Assembly: GCF_015905305.1 (NCBI RefSeq)
Contig: NZ_JADZLQ010000001.1
Coordinates: 1,264,599-1,328,598 of the forward strand
Reading direction: 5' to 3'
DNA from: Pinirhizobacter soli
Lineage (GTDB): Bacteria; Pseudomonadota; Gammaproteobacteria; Xanthomonadales; Rhodanobacteraceae
Length of the DNA stretch: 64,000 bases
In this document: positions 41,767 through 50,094 of the stretch, piece after piece
How positions within the stretch are numbered: the first letter of the stretch is position 1
How the letters are laid out: the number at the start of each line of letters is the position of its first letter
Made by a program: the position numbers and the translations under genes
Notes under the pieces: model-generated
The model's input: only the letters and a program-made list of their open reading frames with translations
What the model was told of the DNA's origin: nothing
Databases searched by the model: none

Positions 41767-43263
41767 TTAGTTGTTCTTGGTGTACGTCGCTTCCAGCCCA
41801 GCCAGTGCCTTGGTCAGGTACGAGCTGGTGGTATTCAACGTCGACATCAGGGTATCTAGCTGGGTGTACTGCGTACGGAGCATCGATTCATACGTGGACA
41901 TGCGCGAATCGAGCGCGGTCTGCTGCGTGTCCAGGCGCGTCAGGCTGGCGGTGAGGGCCGTGGCGCGGGTGGCGATGATGCCCGAGGACGAAATCAGCGT
42001 GTTGGTGGTGGCGGCAAGCTTGGTGCCAATGCCGTTGGTACCGGAGAAAAGATCACGTACTCCGGTGGGATTGCTGGCAAGGGCCGTGCTCAGCTTGCCG
42101 CTGTCGAAGGTCATCTGGCCGCTGGAATCACGCGTGATGCCCAGGTTCGCCAGGGTACCGAAGGCGTTGCCCGGCACCGCGCCATTGATCAGGCTGGCTA
42201 CCTGCCGCTTGACCGAATTGAGCATGCTGTCGCCCAGCAATACGCCGGACGTCTTGGTGTTTGGGTCGTAGCTTTCCAGCGTATCGACGGTGGTCTGGTA
42301 GTCGTTATAGGCATCGACGAAATCCGACACATCCTGTGAGATGCCGCTGGTGTCCTGGGCCACGGTGAGCTGGGTGGTGCCGGTGGCCGTGAGGTTCAGC
42401 GTTACGCCATCGAGCACGCCGCTGACGCTATTGCTGGCGCTGGTGGCGGGAATGTTATCCACCGTGAGCTTGGCATCCTGGGCAACGCCCGAACCATCGG
42501 CGGCAGGCGTCGCCAACTGATTGGCGAGGGCGGTAAGCCCATCGCTGCTGGTGGCGTTGGCACTGATGGTGAAGGCGTTGGCCGCGCCCGTCTTGGTGGA
42601 ACTGAGCAACAGCTGCGAGCCATTGGCACCGTTCACCACCGTGGCCTGCACACCCGGGTTACCGGTGGCGCCGTTGATGGCGGCGGCAATGTCGGCAAGG
42701 CTGGCCGTGGCCGAAACGGCAACGTTGATATTCTTGCCGCCCACGCCGATGGTCAGCGTGCCCTCGCCCACCGCATCCTTGGTGCCATAGGTATTGCTGG
42801 TGCGCTTCTGCGCGGTGGCCAACTGCGACACCACCACGTTGTAGCTGCCCGGCTGGGCAGAGGTGAGCGTGGAGGTCGTGCCCACCGAGGTATTCGACAA
42901 TGTGGCCGAATACGTGCTGTAGGTGGTGGACTGGGAAAGCTTGGTGATCGCGCCGTTGAGGTTCGACAGCGCCAGCTTCAGGGCATTGATGCCCGTCAAC
43001 TGCGCGTTGGCCTGGGTGGTCTTGGAGTCGATCTGGTTCTGCTCGCCTGCCTTGCGGGCGTTCACCAGCGCGGTGACGATGGAATCGACATCCAGGCCCG
43101 AGCCGATGCCCGCGGCGCTGATCAGGCCGGCAAGATTGGTTCCGCTGCTGCCGGAACTGCCCGATGCACCCGATGCCGCCCCGCTACCGCCCGACGAGCT
43201 CACATTGAGCTGGCTCAATATCGCGCTGAGGTCGGAGTTTCCAACGGTCGACGTGGTGGTCAT
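41767..43263 (-). CDS. fliD: Filament cap protein FliD
   Basis: 498 residues. N-terminal 'GIGSGLDVDSIVTALVNARK' and C-terminal coiled coil ('LTRLDTQQTALDSRMSTYESMLRTQYTQLDTLMS') are the parts that form the cap legs; the middle is Ser/Thr/Ala-rich and variable. It folds flagellin at the filament tip. The family start MTTTSTVG at 43263 is used. A sigma-54-like promoter lies 46 bases upstream. Confidence 0.96.
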   Translation of the reverse strand: MTTTSTVGNSDLSAILSQLNVSSSGGSGAASGASGSSGSSGTNLAGLISAAGIGSGLDVDSIVTALVNARKAGEQNQIDSKTTQANAQLTGINALKLALSNLNGAITKLSQSTTYSTYSATLSNTSVGTTSTLTSAQPGSYNVVVSQLATAQKRTSNTYGTKDAVGEGTLTIGVGGKNINVAVSATASLADIAAAINGATGNPGVQATVVNGANGSQLLLSSTKTGAANAFTISANATSSDGLTALANQLATPAADGSGVAQDAKLTVDNIPATSASNSVSGVLDGVTLNLTATGTTQLTVAQDTSGISQDVSDFVDAYNDYQTTVDTLESYDPNTKTSGVLLGDSMLNSVKRQVASLINGAVPGNAFGTLANLGITRDSSGQMTFDSGKLSTALASNPTGVRDLFSGTNGIGTKLAATTNTLISSSGIIATRATALTASLTRLDTQQTALDSRMSTYESMLRTQYTQLDTLMSTLNTTSSYLTKALAGLEATYTKNN

Positions 43264-43302
43264 GGCATGTCCTGGAGGGCGTTCGTGTCGTTTGGTGCAC
43301 GA

Positions 43303-43349
43303 GATGCCGGCAAAACCCACGCCATCAGCGCATGGACTTTGCCGGCATC
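43303..43349. repeat. 12-bp inverted repeat in the fliC-fliD gap
   Basis: GATGCCGGCAAA at 43303-43314 and TTTGCCGGCATC at 43338-43349, a perfect 12-bp inverted repeat with a 23-base centre. The left arm overlaps the -12 box of the fliD sigma-54 promoter. It could be a protein site or an RNA structure following the fliC terminator. Confidence 0.65.
43309..43324 (-). promoter_or_regulatory. Sigma-54-like promoter of fliDST
   Basis: Minus-strand TGGCGTGGGTTTTGCC: GG-N10-GC spacing is exact; -24 reads TGGCGTG (consensus TGGCACG) and -12 TTTGC. 46 bases before the fliD ATG. Confidence 0.65.
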
Positions 43350-43356
43350 TTGCAAA

Positions 43357-43382
43357 GGCGTGGCGGCTTTCGCCGCCACGCC
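43357..43382 (-). terminator. Terminator of fliC
   Basis: On the minus strand GGCGTGGCGGC-gaaa-GCCGCCACGCC is a perfect 11-bp stem with GAAA loop, followed by TTTGC. It lies 18 bases after the fliC stop and explains how a strongly expressed fliC is kept apart from fliD. Confidence 0.85.
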
Positions 43383-43400
43383 ATGCAAAACTTCAAACAG

Positions 43401-44546
43401 TTACTGGAGGAGCTTCAGGACCTGCTGCGGCTGCGAGTTGGCCTGCGACAGCACCGAGATACCGGCCTGCTGCAGCACCTGGGCCTTTGACAGATTCGCG
43501 GTTTCCGCCGCGAAGTCCGCGTCCTGGATCGTGGACTGCGAACTGGTCAGGTTGGCCGATTCGGCAGACAGCGTGCTGATCGTGGACTGGAAGCGGTTCT
43601 GGATCGCGCCCAGGTTCGAAGCCAGGTTGCTGACCGAGGTCAGGGCCGTATCGACGCGGGAGATCAGCGCATTGGCGTCATCCACCGTCTTCACGTCGCC
43701 GCCGGACAGCGAACCGCTGACCGCACCAGAAATCTCGCCGCCCGAGGAAATGCCCGAAGCGCCCGAACCCGTGCCAACCGTGACGTCCAGCGCGGTGGCG
43801 GAGTACAGGTTGATCTTCTTGCCGTCGGCGCTGACCGCGGCGGACACGCCGGAGTTGGAAGCGTTGATGGCGTCGGACAGGTCCTGGATGGAGTTGAAGG
43901 TACCGGTCACGTCAACCGTACCGGAGGTGGAACCGGCACCGGTGGCGATCGAGAAGTCACCCGAACCCAGGGTCACCGAAGCGCCGCTGGCGAACAGGGC
44001 CGACAGGTCGTCGGTGGACGAGGTGGCGATGGCACCGACCTGGTCGGCGCGGACGCCCTGGCCCAGGGCCACGGAGATGGTCTGGCCGACGTTGGCACCG
44101 ACCTGGAACGACAAGGAGCTCGTGGAACCGTCCAGCACCTTGGTGCCGTTGAAGTCCGTCTGGTTCGCGATGCGGGTGATTTCCGACAGGCGCTGCTGCA
44201 CTTCGGTATCGATCGCGGCGCGGTCGGTATCGGTGTAGGTGCCGTTGGCGGACTGCACGGCCAGGTCACGGATGGCCTGGAGGTTGGCGGTCACTTCGTC
44301 CAGCGCCGAGCCCGTGGTCTGGGCCAGCGAGATGGCGTCCGAAGCGTTCGACGAAGCCTGGGACAGGCCGCCGATCTGGGTGGAGAAACGCGTGGAGATG
44401 GCGTAACCGGCGGCGTTGTCCTTGGCGCTGTTGATCTTCAGGCCCGAGGAAAGACGCTCGGTCGCCTGCGCCAGGGCGCTGGTCGACTTGGTCAGGTTAT
44501 TCTGCGCGTTCAGCGAAGAAGCATTGGTATTAATAACGAGTGACAT
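43401..44546 (-). CDS. fliC: Flagellin FliC
   Basis: 381 residues. Conserved D0/D1 ends: 'MSLVINTNASSLNAQNNL' at the start and 'GISVLSQANSQPQQVLKLLQ' at the end; a short Ser/Thr/Gly-rich D2 centre (about 160-290) that would suit O-glycosylation. The flg22-like epitope is residues 30-51, with Asp43 kept and Asn44 where most have Asp. Filament subunit, exported with FliS. Very strong ribosome site TAGGAG. Separate transcription from sigma-28 at 44650. Confidence 0.97.
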   Translation of the reverse strand: MSLVINTNASSLNAQNNLTKSTSALAQATERLSSGLKINSAKDNAAGYAISTRFSTQIGGLSQASSNASDAISLAQTTGSALDEVTANLQAIRDLAVQSANGTYTDTDRAAIDTEVQQRLSEITRIANQTDFNGTKVLDGSTSSLSFQVGANVGQTISVALGQGVRADQVGAIATSSTDDLSALFASGASVTLGSGDFSIATGAGSTSGTVDVTGTFNSIQDLSDAINASNSGVSAAVSADGKKINLYSATALDVTVGTGSGASGISSGGEISGAVSGSLSGGDVKTVDDANALISRVDTALTSVSNLASNLGAIQNRFQSTISTLSAESANLTSSQSTIQDADFAAETANLSKAQVLQQAGISVLSQANSQPQQVLKLLQ

Positions 44547-44649
44547 TTGATAACTCTCCTAAAGCGGAATAGTTGGCCGGTGCATAACTGTGCTGAGTAC
44601 ATCCCGGCGGGGATTCCACTGTCGGAAATGCCGACCGCCTCGGGGATAT

Positions 44650-44676
44650 GTTTCGGCGCCCTTGCCGAATACTTGA
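44650..44676 (-). promoter_or_regulatory. Sigma-28 promoter of fliC
   Basis: Minus-strand TCAA, 15-base spacer, GCCGAAAC. -35 TCAAG and -10 GCCGA fit the Pseudomonas/Xanthomonas FliA form. Leader of roughly 95 bases before the ATG. Confidence 0.8.
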
Positions 44677-44777
44677 GAGCAAGTGCCGCACACACGGTCC
44701 CGGGGGCTGTTCAGCAAGCCGCGTGCCAAGCCCCACGGAGGCCCTGAGGACAGCAGAAAAGCCTTTAAAACAAGCAT

Positions 44778-44793
44778 TGGCAGCGAATTTGCA
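44778..44793 (+). promoter_or_regulatory. Sigma-54 promoter of the glycosyltransferase operon
   Basis: TGGCAGCGAATTTGCA: exact GG-N10-GC spacing, -24 TGGCA and a perfect -12 TTTGCA. It lies 78 bases before the ATG at 44872. It would put flagellin modification under FleQ together with the basal-body genes. Confidence 0.75.
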
Positions 44794-44871
44794 CTCTCCA
44801 CGCGTTCGCCCCGCGAGCGCCGGTTTTCCGGCGTCGGGGCCCCCGGATATGGCTCCCCCTGGAGTGGTTAG

Positions 44872-47610
44872 ATGACGCAAGAACAAGACGTTTTCGAAGA
44901 ATCCGCCCTGGCGGATGCCGAAAACACCGACGTCGAACCTTTGACGGAAGGCGATCGCGACGAGGCTACGGCCGAGGTCGTCGAAGCGCCGCCTTATGTG
45001 TCGTGGATCGCTCGACGCCGCTTAAGCGACGGCCACCGCGAGGCCGCCATCAGGAGCATGCAGGCGTGGCAGTCGCCGCCCAGCGTGATGGTGCTGGTAC
45101 TGGACGACGACATCGACCCCATCGCGCGAGGCCTTACCCTGGCGTCGCTCGCCGAACAGCTTTATGGCGCGCGCGAAGTACAGGTATGCCCGTCCGCCGA
45201 CGTCCACCAGATCGGCAACGCCATCGCCGCCAGTGACTGCGACTGGGTACTGCTGGTGCATGCGGGCGACACGCTCGACACGCTGGCGCTGTACTTGGTA
45301 GCCGACCACGTGCGCACGGCGCCGGAGCTACAGGTCATCTATAGCGACGAGGACAGCATCGGGCCGGAAGGCTTCCAGGACCCGATCTTCCGCCCGGACA
45401 TCAACCTGGATCTCTTGCGCAGCGTGCCGTACCTGGGCCGCTCGCTTGCGCTCAGGCGCGCGCGCCTGCTGGAAATGCATGGTTTCGACGAAGACCACGG
45501 CGGCCTATACCTGCACGACTACGTGCTGCGCGTGATCGAGGCCGATGGCCTGCCCGCCGTCGGCCACATCGACGACGTTACCTATCACGCCGCCCTCCCC
45601 TTCGCGCAATGGCTTTCACGCGGCGATGTCGCGCCGCAAAGCGCCGCCGTGCTTGACGCCCACCTTGATCGCCTGGGCGTGGCCCACCGGCTGCACGATG
45701 GCCCCTTCATGGGCAGTCACCGCGTGGAGTATCTCCATGAAGGCGCACCGCCGCTGGTGTCGGTGGTGGTCACCGCCGGCGACGAGTTCGGCAAGCTCAC
45801 GGTGCTGATGGAAAGCCTGCTGGGCAACACCCGCTACCCGGCCTTCGAAGTGGTGCTGGTGGACAACGGCACGATAAATCCCGCGGTACGCAATTATCTT
45901 GACGGCGTGTCGGCGATGGGCAATCCCGCGCTGCGCGTACATCGCCTGGACGAGCAATCCTCACGAGCCGGGGCGGCCAACGCAGCCTACGGCTCCTTGC
46001 GCGGTGAATACTTCCTGTTCCTGGACGTCACCGTGGGCGTGCTTCACGCCGAATGGCTCGAAGTGATGATGCAGCATGCCCGACGCCCGGAAGTTGGCGT
46101 GGTGGGTGCGCGCATGCATTCACCCGATTCAAGGGTGGACAGCGCCGGTGTGATCCTTGGGCTCGGCGGCACTGCCCATGCGGCCTTCCGCGGCGAGGCC
46201 GCCACCGCCCCGGGTTACATGCAGCGCCTGCAGCTGGACCAGAACTACAGCGCCATCGGTGCCGAATGCCTGCTGGTGCGACGCGACGTGTTCGTGGCGG
46301 TCGACGGCTTCAGCGATGGCATCTTTCCCAATCATTACCATGCCGTGGACTTGTGCCTGAAAGCACGTGAAGCCGGCTTCCTGACCGTGTGGACGCCGCA
46401 CGCGCGCGTGATGCGCGACACCCGCGCCATCGCCGGGCAGAACGCTTTCGTGCAGGCCCTGCGCCAGCTGTCGGACAACGAACACGCCAACCTCAACCGG
46501 CGCTGGCAGCCGTGGATGGTTCGCGATCCGGCCTATAACCGGAACCTGAGCATCCTCAACACCAACTTCAGCCTGAACGAACAACGCCATGTGGCGTGGC
46601 AGCCGTTTGCCAAGCCGGTATTGCCGCGTGCGGTGGTGATTCCCGGCGATGCCTTCGGCTGTGGCCACTATCGCGTTCGCCAGCCGTTCGCCTCGATGCA
46701 GCGCGAAGGCAAGATCGAAGGCCTGGTGAGTGAGCGTTACCTGCTGCCGGTGGAACTGGCCCGCGCCGAAGCCGACACCGTGGTGCTGCAGCGCCAGATG
46801 GGTCCCAGCCAGCGCGACCGCGTGAAGGAAATGAAGGAGCTCTCGCGCGCCTTCCGCGTGTTCGAACTGGACGACTACCTCACCCACATCCCGGTCAAGA
46901 GCGCCCATTACAAGACCATGAAAACCCCCGACTTGCCGCGCAACCTGCGCCTGGCCCTGGGGATGGTCGACCGCTTCGTGGTGTCCACCGAACCATTGGC
47001 CGAGCAGATGTCGCACCTGCACAGCGATATTCGCGTGGTGAAGAACCGCCTGCCGGTGAACTGGTGGGGCAGCCTCACCCCCAGCCAACGCCGCGTGGGC
47101 AAGAAGCCGCGCGTGGGCTGGGGCGGTGGCTCCAGCCACCGTGGTGACCTTGAACTGATCGCCGACGTGGTCCGTGACCTGGCCGACGAAGTGGAATGGG
47201 TATTCCTGGGGATGTGCCCGGAAAAACTCCGTCCCTACGTGCACGACTTCCAGTACGGCGTGCAGATCGAGCTGTACCCGGAGAAGATGGCCTCGCTCAA
47301 CCTGGATCTGGCCCTGGCTCCGCTCGAAGACAACATCTTCAATGCCTGCAAGAGCAACCTGCGCCTGATGGAATACGGCGCCTGCGGATTCCCGGTGGTC
47401 TGCAGCGACATCATCTGTTATCGCGACGACCTGCCCGTGACGCGCGTGAAGAATCGCTACCGCGACTGGATGCAGGCGATCCGCATGCACCTGTCGGACC
47501 TGGACGCCACGGAGCGTGCCGGCGACGAGCTGCGCGCGGCGATCCACCGCAACTACATGCTTACCGGACAGCACCTGGAAGACTGGGCCAAAGCCTGGCT
47601 TCCCGGCTGA
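44872..47610 (+). CDS. Multidomain glycosyltransferase, probably flagellin-modifying
   Basis: 912 residues in three parts. About 60-255: GT2-like domain with 'VIYSDEDSIG' (DxD-type, near 160) and 'PYLGRSLALRRARLL'. About 285-520: second GT2 domain ('PLVSVVVTAGDEFGKLTVLMESLLGNTRYPAFEVVLVDNG' layout, 'GAECLLVRRDVF'). About 580-912: GT4/GT1-like domain ('VGWGGGSSHRGDLELIADVV', 'LMEYGACGFPVVCSD'). No membrane segments. The neighbour of fliC and the sigma-54 promoter make flagellin O-glycosylation the likely job, as for the rfbC-like large transferases next to fliC in Xanthomonas; the sugar is unknown. Confidence 0.8.
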   Translation: MTQEQDVFEESALADAENTDVEPLTEGDRDEATAEVVEAPPYVSWIARRRLSDGHREAAIRSMQAWQSPPSVMVLVLDDDIDPIARGLTLASLAEQLYGAREVQVCPSADVHQIGNAIAASDCDWVLLVHAGDTLDTLALYLVADHVRTAPELQVIYSDEDSIGPEGFQDPIFRPDINLDLLRSVPYLGRSLALRRARLLEMHGFDEDHGGLYLHDYVLRVIEADGLPAVGHIDDVTYHAALPFAQWLSRGDVAPQSAAVLDAHLDRLGVAHRLHDGPFMGSHRVEYLHEGAPPLVSVVVTAGDEFGKLTVLMESLLGNTRYPAFEVVLVDNGTINPAVRNYLDGVSAMGNPALRVHRLDEQSSRAGAANAAYGSLRGEYFLFLDVTVGVLHAEWLEVMMQHARRPEVGVVGARMHSPDSRVDSAGVILGLGGTAHAAFRGEAATAPGYMQRLQLDQNYSAIGAECLLVRRDVFVAVDGFSDGIFPNHYHAVDLCLKAREAGFLTVWTPHARVMRDTRAIAGQNAFVQALRQLSDNEHANLNRRWQPWMVRDPAYNRNLSILNTNFSLNEQRHVAWQPFAKPVLPRAVVIPGDAFGCGHYRVRQPFASMQREGKIEGLVSERYLLPVELARAEADTVVLQRQMGPSQRDRVKEMKELSRAFRVFELDDYLTHIPVKSAHYKTMKTPDLPRNLRLALGMVDRFVVSTEPLAEQMSHLHSDIRVVKNRLPVNWWGSLTPSQRRVGKKPRVGWGGGSSHRGDLELIADVVRDLADEVEWVFLGMCPEKLRPYVHDFQYGVQIELYPEKMASLNLDLALAPLEDNIFNACKSNLRLMEYGACGFPVVCSDIICYRDDLPVTRVKNRYRDWMQAIRMHLSDLDATERAGDELRAAIHRNYMLTGQHLEDWAKAWLPG

Positions 47611-47637
47611 CCCCCATTCAAAAAGCGAGACGCCATC

Positions 47638-48306
47638 ATGCATCAGACACCCGTGCACGAGCAGCACAATCCGGACCTCTTGAAGTTCATGCCCACCAAC
47701 GCGCGCCGCGTGGTGGAAGTGGGCTGCAGCTCAGGCGCCCTCGCCCGCGCTTACAAGGCGATCAACCCCGATGCGCACTACATCGGCATCGAGATCGACC
47801 CCAGCTACGCGGAACTTGCCCGCCGTCACTGCGATGAAGTGCTCGACCTCAACGTCGAACAGGCCGACGCCCACACGCTGGGCACCACACTGGGTGGCGA
47901 TTGCTGGGTATTTGGCGACGTGCTCGAACACCTACACGATCCATGGAAACTGCTTGCCAATATCCGCGCCGTGCTGCCGCCCGACGGCACCGTGGTCGCC
48001 TGCATCCCCAATGCCCAGCATTGGAGCGTCCAGGCAAAGTTGTCGTTCGGCAACTTCCGTTACGAAGACTCGGGCCTGTTCGATCGCACCCATATCCGCT
48101 GGTTCACGCGCATGACCATGATCGAGATGTTCCAGGGCGCAGGCTTCGCCGTGGAAGATGGCATGGCGCGCATCTTCGACGATCCGCAACGCCATGTATT
48201 CCTGCCGATCATCAAGGCCATGGCGGCCGCCGCGCAGGCCGACCCGGAGATGGCCGCGCAGGATGCGTTGGCGTTGCAGTACGTGTTGCGGGGCAAGGCT
48301 GCCTGA
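47638..48306 (+). CDS. SAM-dependent methyltransferase (class I)
   Basis: 222 residues. Motif I 'VVEVGCSSGALARAYK', acidic residue in 'YIGIEIDPSYAELARRHC', motif 'WVFGDVLEHLHDPWKLLANI', 'LPPDGTVVACIPNAQHW'. Looks like the Methyltransf_23 group that methylates sugars or nucleotide sugars. 27 bases after the glycosyltransferase gene, so it probably modifies the flagellin glycan; a role on another substrate cannot be excluded. Confidence 0.85.
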   Translation: MHQTPVHEQHNPDLLKFMPTNARRVVEVGCSSGALARAYKAINPDAHYIGIEIDPSYAELARRHCDEVLDLNVEQADAHTLGTTLGGDCWVFGDVLEHLHDPWKLLANIRAVLPPDGTVVACIPNAQHWSVQAKLSFGNFRYEDSGLFDRTHIRWFTRMTMIEMFQGAGFAVEDGMARIFDDPQRHVFLPIIKAMAAAAQADPEMAAQDALALQYVLRGKAA

Positions 48307-48314
48307 GGGATTTT

Positions 48315-48917
48315 CTAAGGCTTTGCCGGCAGTCGGCGATCGGTGGCGATCCAGTTCAGCTCCCAGGTCTTGCCGCCGTCGGCGGAATAGGATTGCTCGA
48401 AGCGCGCCGAGTCCGGCGTGACATCGAGGATCACGAAGCGGACAAGGATCGTCCGCCCGCGTAGCGTGTCGGTTCCATAGAACTCGCCGCGGCCGTTCTT
48501 GAATTCCCCGACCGAGGGAGGCGTCAGCAGGCCGTCGCCCATATTGGCGAAGTTAAGACCCCACTGGCGCGCCTGGACGTTGTAGAGCCGCAGCGACACC
48601 CCCTGGATCCGACCCACCGGCCCTGAGACGTCGAGGTCAACCAGGTTGGCCCGGCCACCGCCCAGGGCATGAATGACCGACGTGCCGTTGAATTCCACCC
48701 ACGCCGCCTTCGGCGACAAGGGGTTGCGCAGCACTTTCACGCTCGTGGCCCAGGTACCGATCTCCCAGTCGAAGTCATGCGAGCCATCGCGTTCGGTGAC
48801 TGCCGGAGCGGTGGACGCCGGTTCCGGTTTCGCAGGCGGAGCGCCCGTCGCCGTCGCGCCGACGGCGGTAAGCAGGAAGGGCACGGCCCATGTTCGACTG
48901 AGTGTCCGTAGATTCAT
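48315..48917 (-). CDS. Secreted DUF1579-like protein
   Basis: 200 residues. Signal peptide (about 1-25, 'AVPFLLTAVGATATGAPP'), then 'GSHDFDWEIGTWATSVKVL', 'VEFNGTSVIHALGGGRANLVDLDV' and 'DTLRGRTILVRFVILDVTPDSARFEQSYSADGGKTWELNW', a beta-rich lipocalin-like pattern related to DUF1579. Function unknown. Converges with the methyltransferase gene, eight bases apart; own promoter not visible. Confidence 0.65.
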   Translation of the reverse strand: MNLRTLSRTWAVPFLLTAVGATATGAPPAKPEPASTAPAVTERDGSHDFDWEIGTWATSVKVLRNPLSPKAAWVEFNGTSVIHALGGGRANLVDLDVSGPVGRIQGVSLRLYNVQARQWGLNFANMGDGLLTPPSVGEFKNGRGEFYGTDTLRGRTILVRFVILDVTPDSARFEQSYSADGGKTWELNWIATDRRLPAKP

Positions 48918-49005
48918 CGCTCGCTCTCATCAGGATCGACCGCGCCGGCTGGCAGGGCCCGTTTATCAGCCACGAGCCTAGGACCTTGCCTGGTTACGGC
49001 AAATG

Positions 49006-49029
49006 TCCAATCTTCCTGAAATGATTGGA
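49006..49029. repeat. Small inverted repeat upstream of cysD
   Basis: TCCAATC and GATTGGA, a perfect 7-bp inverted repeat with a 10-base centre, about 160 bases before the cysD ATG. It might be a regulator site; no match to a known CysB site is claimed. Confidence 0.35.
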
Positions 49030-49185
49030 GCCAATTCACGACCGCACCTCGTCTCCGATCCAAAGACCCAATTCCCAAGCATGGCGAAACCGCTTACGCT
49101 CCTGGCTTCAGGAGAGGGCAAAAATGACCTGGCAACCGCCTTTCGCGCGCCGCGCCGTGCGTTCCCGGAGTTGGCCTGCTCCGCC

Positions 49186-50094
49186 ATGACCGGGCCAGCC
49201 ATGCCACATCTGGACACCCTGGAAGCCGAGGCGATCCATGTGATCCGCGAGGTCGCCGCAGGCTTCCGCAAGCCTGTCATGCTCTATTCGATCGGCAAGG
49301 ATTCCTCGGTTCTGCTGCACCTGCTGCGCAAGGCTTTTGCCCCGGCCCCTCCACCGATACCCCTGCTGCATGTGGATACCACCTGGAAGTTCCGCCAGAT
49401 GTACGCCTTGCGCGAGCGCGTGGCGGCTGCCCCGGATATCACCCTCCTGGTCCACACCAACGTCGAAGCCCTGGCCCAGGGCATCTCGCCCCTCGTCCAC
49501 GGCGCAAAGGTCCATACCGAGCTGATGAAGACGGTGGCGCTTAGGCAAGCGCTGGATCGGCACGGGTTTGATGCCGCCATCGGCGGCGCGCGACGTGATG
49601 AGGAAATTTCCCGCGCCAAGGAGCGGATATTTTCATTCCGCAACGTCCAGCATCGCTGGGACCCGAAGGCGCAACGCCCGGAGCTATGGCATCTCTACAA
49701 CACCGGCCTTACCCCAGGCGAGACCGCGCGGGCATTCCCGCTGTCCAACTGGACGGAGCTGGATATCTGGCGGTACATCAGGCGCGAAGGTATCGAAGTG
49801 GTGCCGCTTTATTTTGCGACGGAGCGACCCGTCATCGAGCGCAATGGGGCATGGCTGGTCGTCGATGACGAGCGGCTTGTCCCGCGGGCGGGTGAACAGG
49901 TTCAAGTGCGCCGGGTGCGCTTCCGCACGCTGGGCTGCTATCCACTAACCGCTGCCATCGAATCGAACGCCACGACGCTCGATGCCCTGATCGACGAGCT
50001 GATCGACGCGCGGACGTCGGAGCGCCAGGGCCGCGTCATCGACCGAGATCCGGAGGCATCCATGGAACGCAAGAAGCAGGAAGGTTACTTCTGA
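49186..50094 (+). CDS. cysD: Sulfate adenylyltransferase subunit 2 (CysD)
   Basis: 302 residues, equal to E. coli CysD. Makes APS from sulfate and ATP together with CysN. PP-loop '[18 protein letters not shown]', '[13 protein letters not shown]', '[20 protein letters not shown]', '[13 protein letters not shown]' and the C-terminal 'ERKKQEGYF' are all present. The long frame upstream to 49003 has no similarity, so an ATG at 49186 (or 49201) is used. The leader has a small CTCCTG-gctt-CAGGAG hairpin at 49099. One-base overlap with cysN (TGATG). Confidence 0.94.
   Translation: MTGPAMPHLDTLEAEAIHVIREVAAGFRKPVMLYSIGKDSSVLLHLLRKAFAPAPPPIPLLHVDTTWKFRQMYALRERVAAAPDITLLVHTNVEALAQGISPLVHGAKVHTELMKTVALRQALDRHGFDAAIGGARRDEEISRAKERIFSFRNVQHRWDPKAQRPELWHLYNTGLTPGETARAFPLSNWTELDIWRYIRREGIEVVPLYFATERPVIERNGAWLVVDDERLVPRAGEQVQVRRVRFRTLGCYPLTAAIESNATTLDALIDELIDARTSERQGRVIDRDPEASMERKKQEGYF

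Larger units (their letters stand above)
44547..44871. other. Divergent promoter region between fliC and the glycosyltransferase gene
   Basis: 325 bases with two promoters facing away: sigma-28 for fliC (44650-44676, minus) and sigma-54-like for the glycosyltransferase (44778-44793, plus). A CGCCGG-tttt-CCGGCG hairpin (44818-44833) lies in the glycosyltransferase leader. No gene is supported here. Confidence 0.8.

Noticed and set aside
49003-49185. Extended N terminus for CysD
   Set aside because: The 61 extra residues lack similarity, and the shorter protein has exactly the E. coli length.
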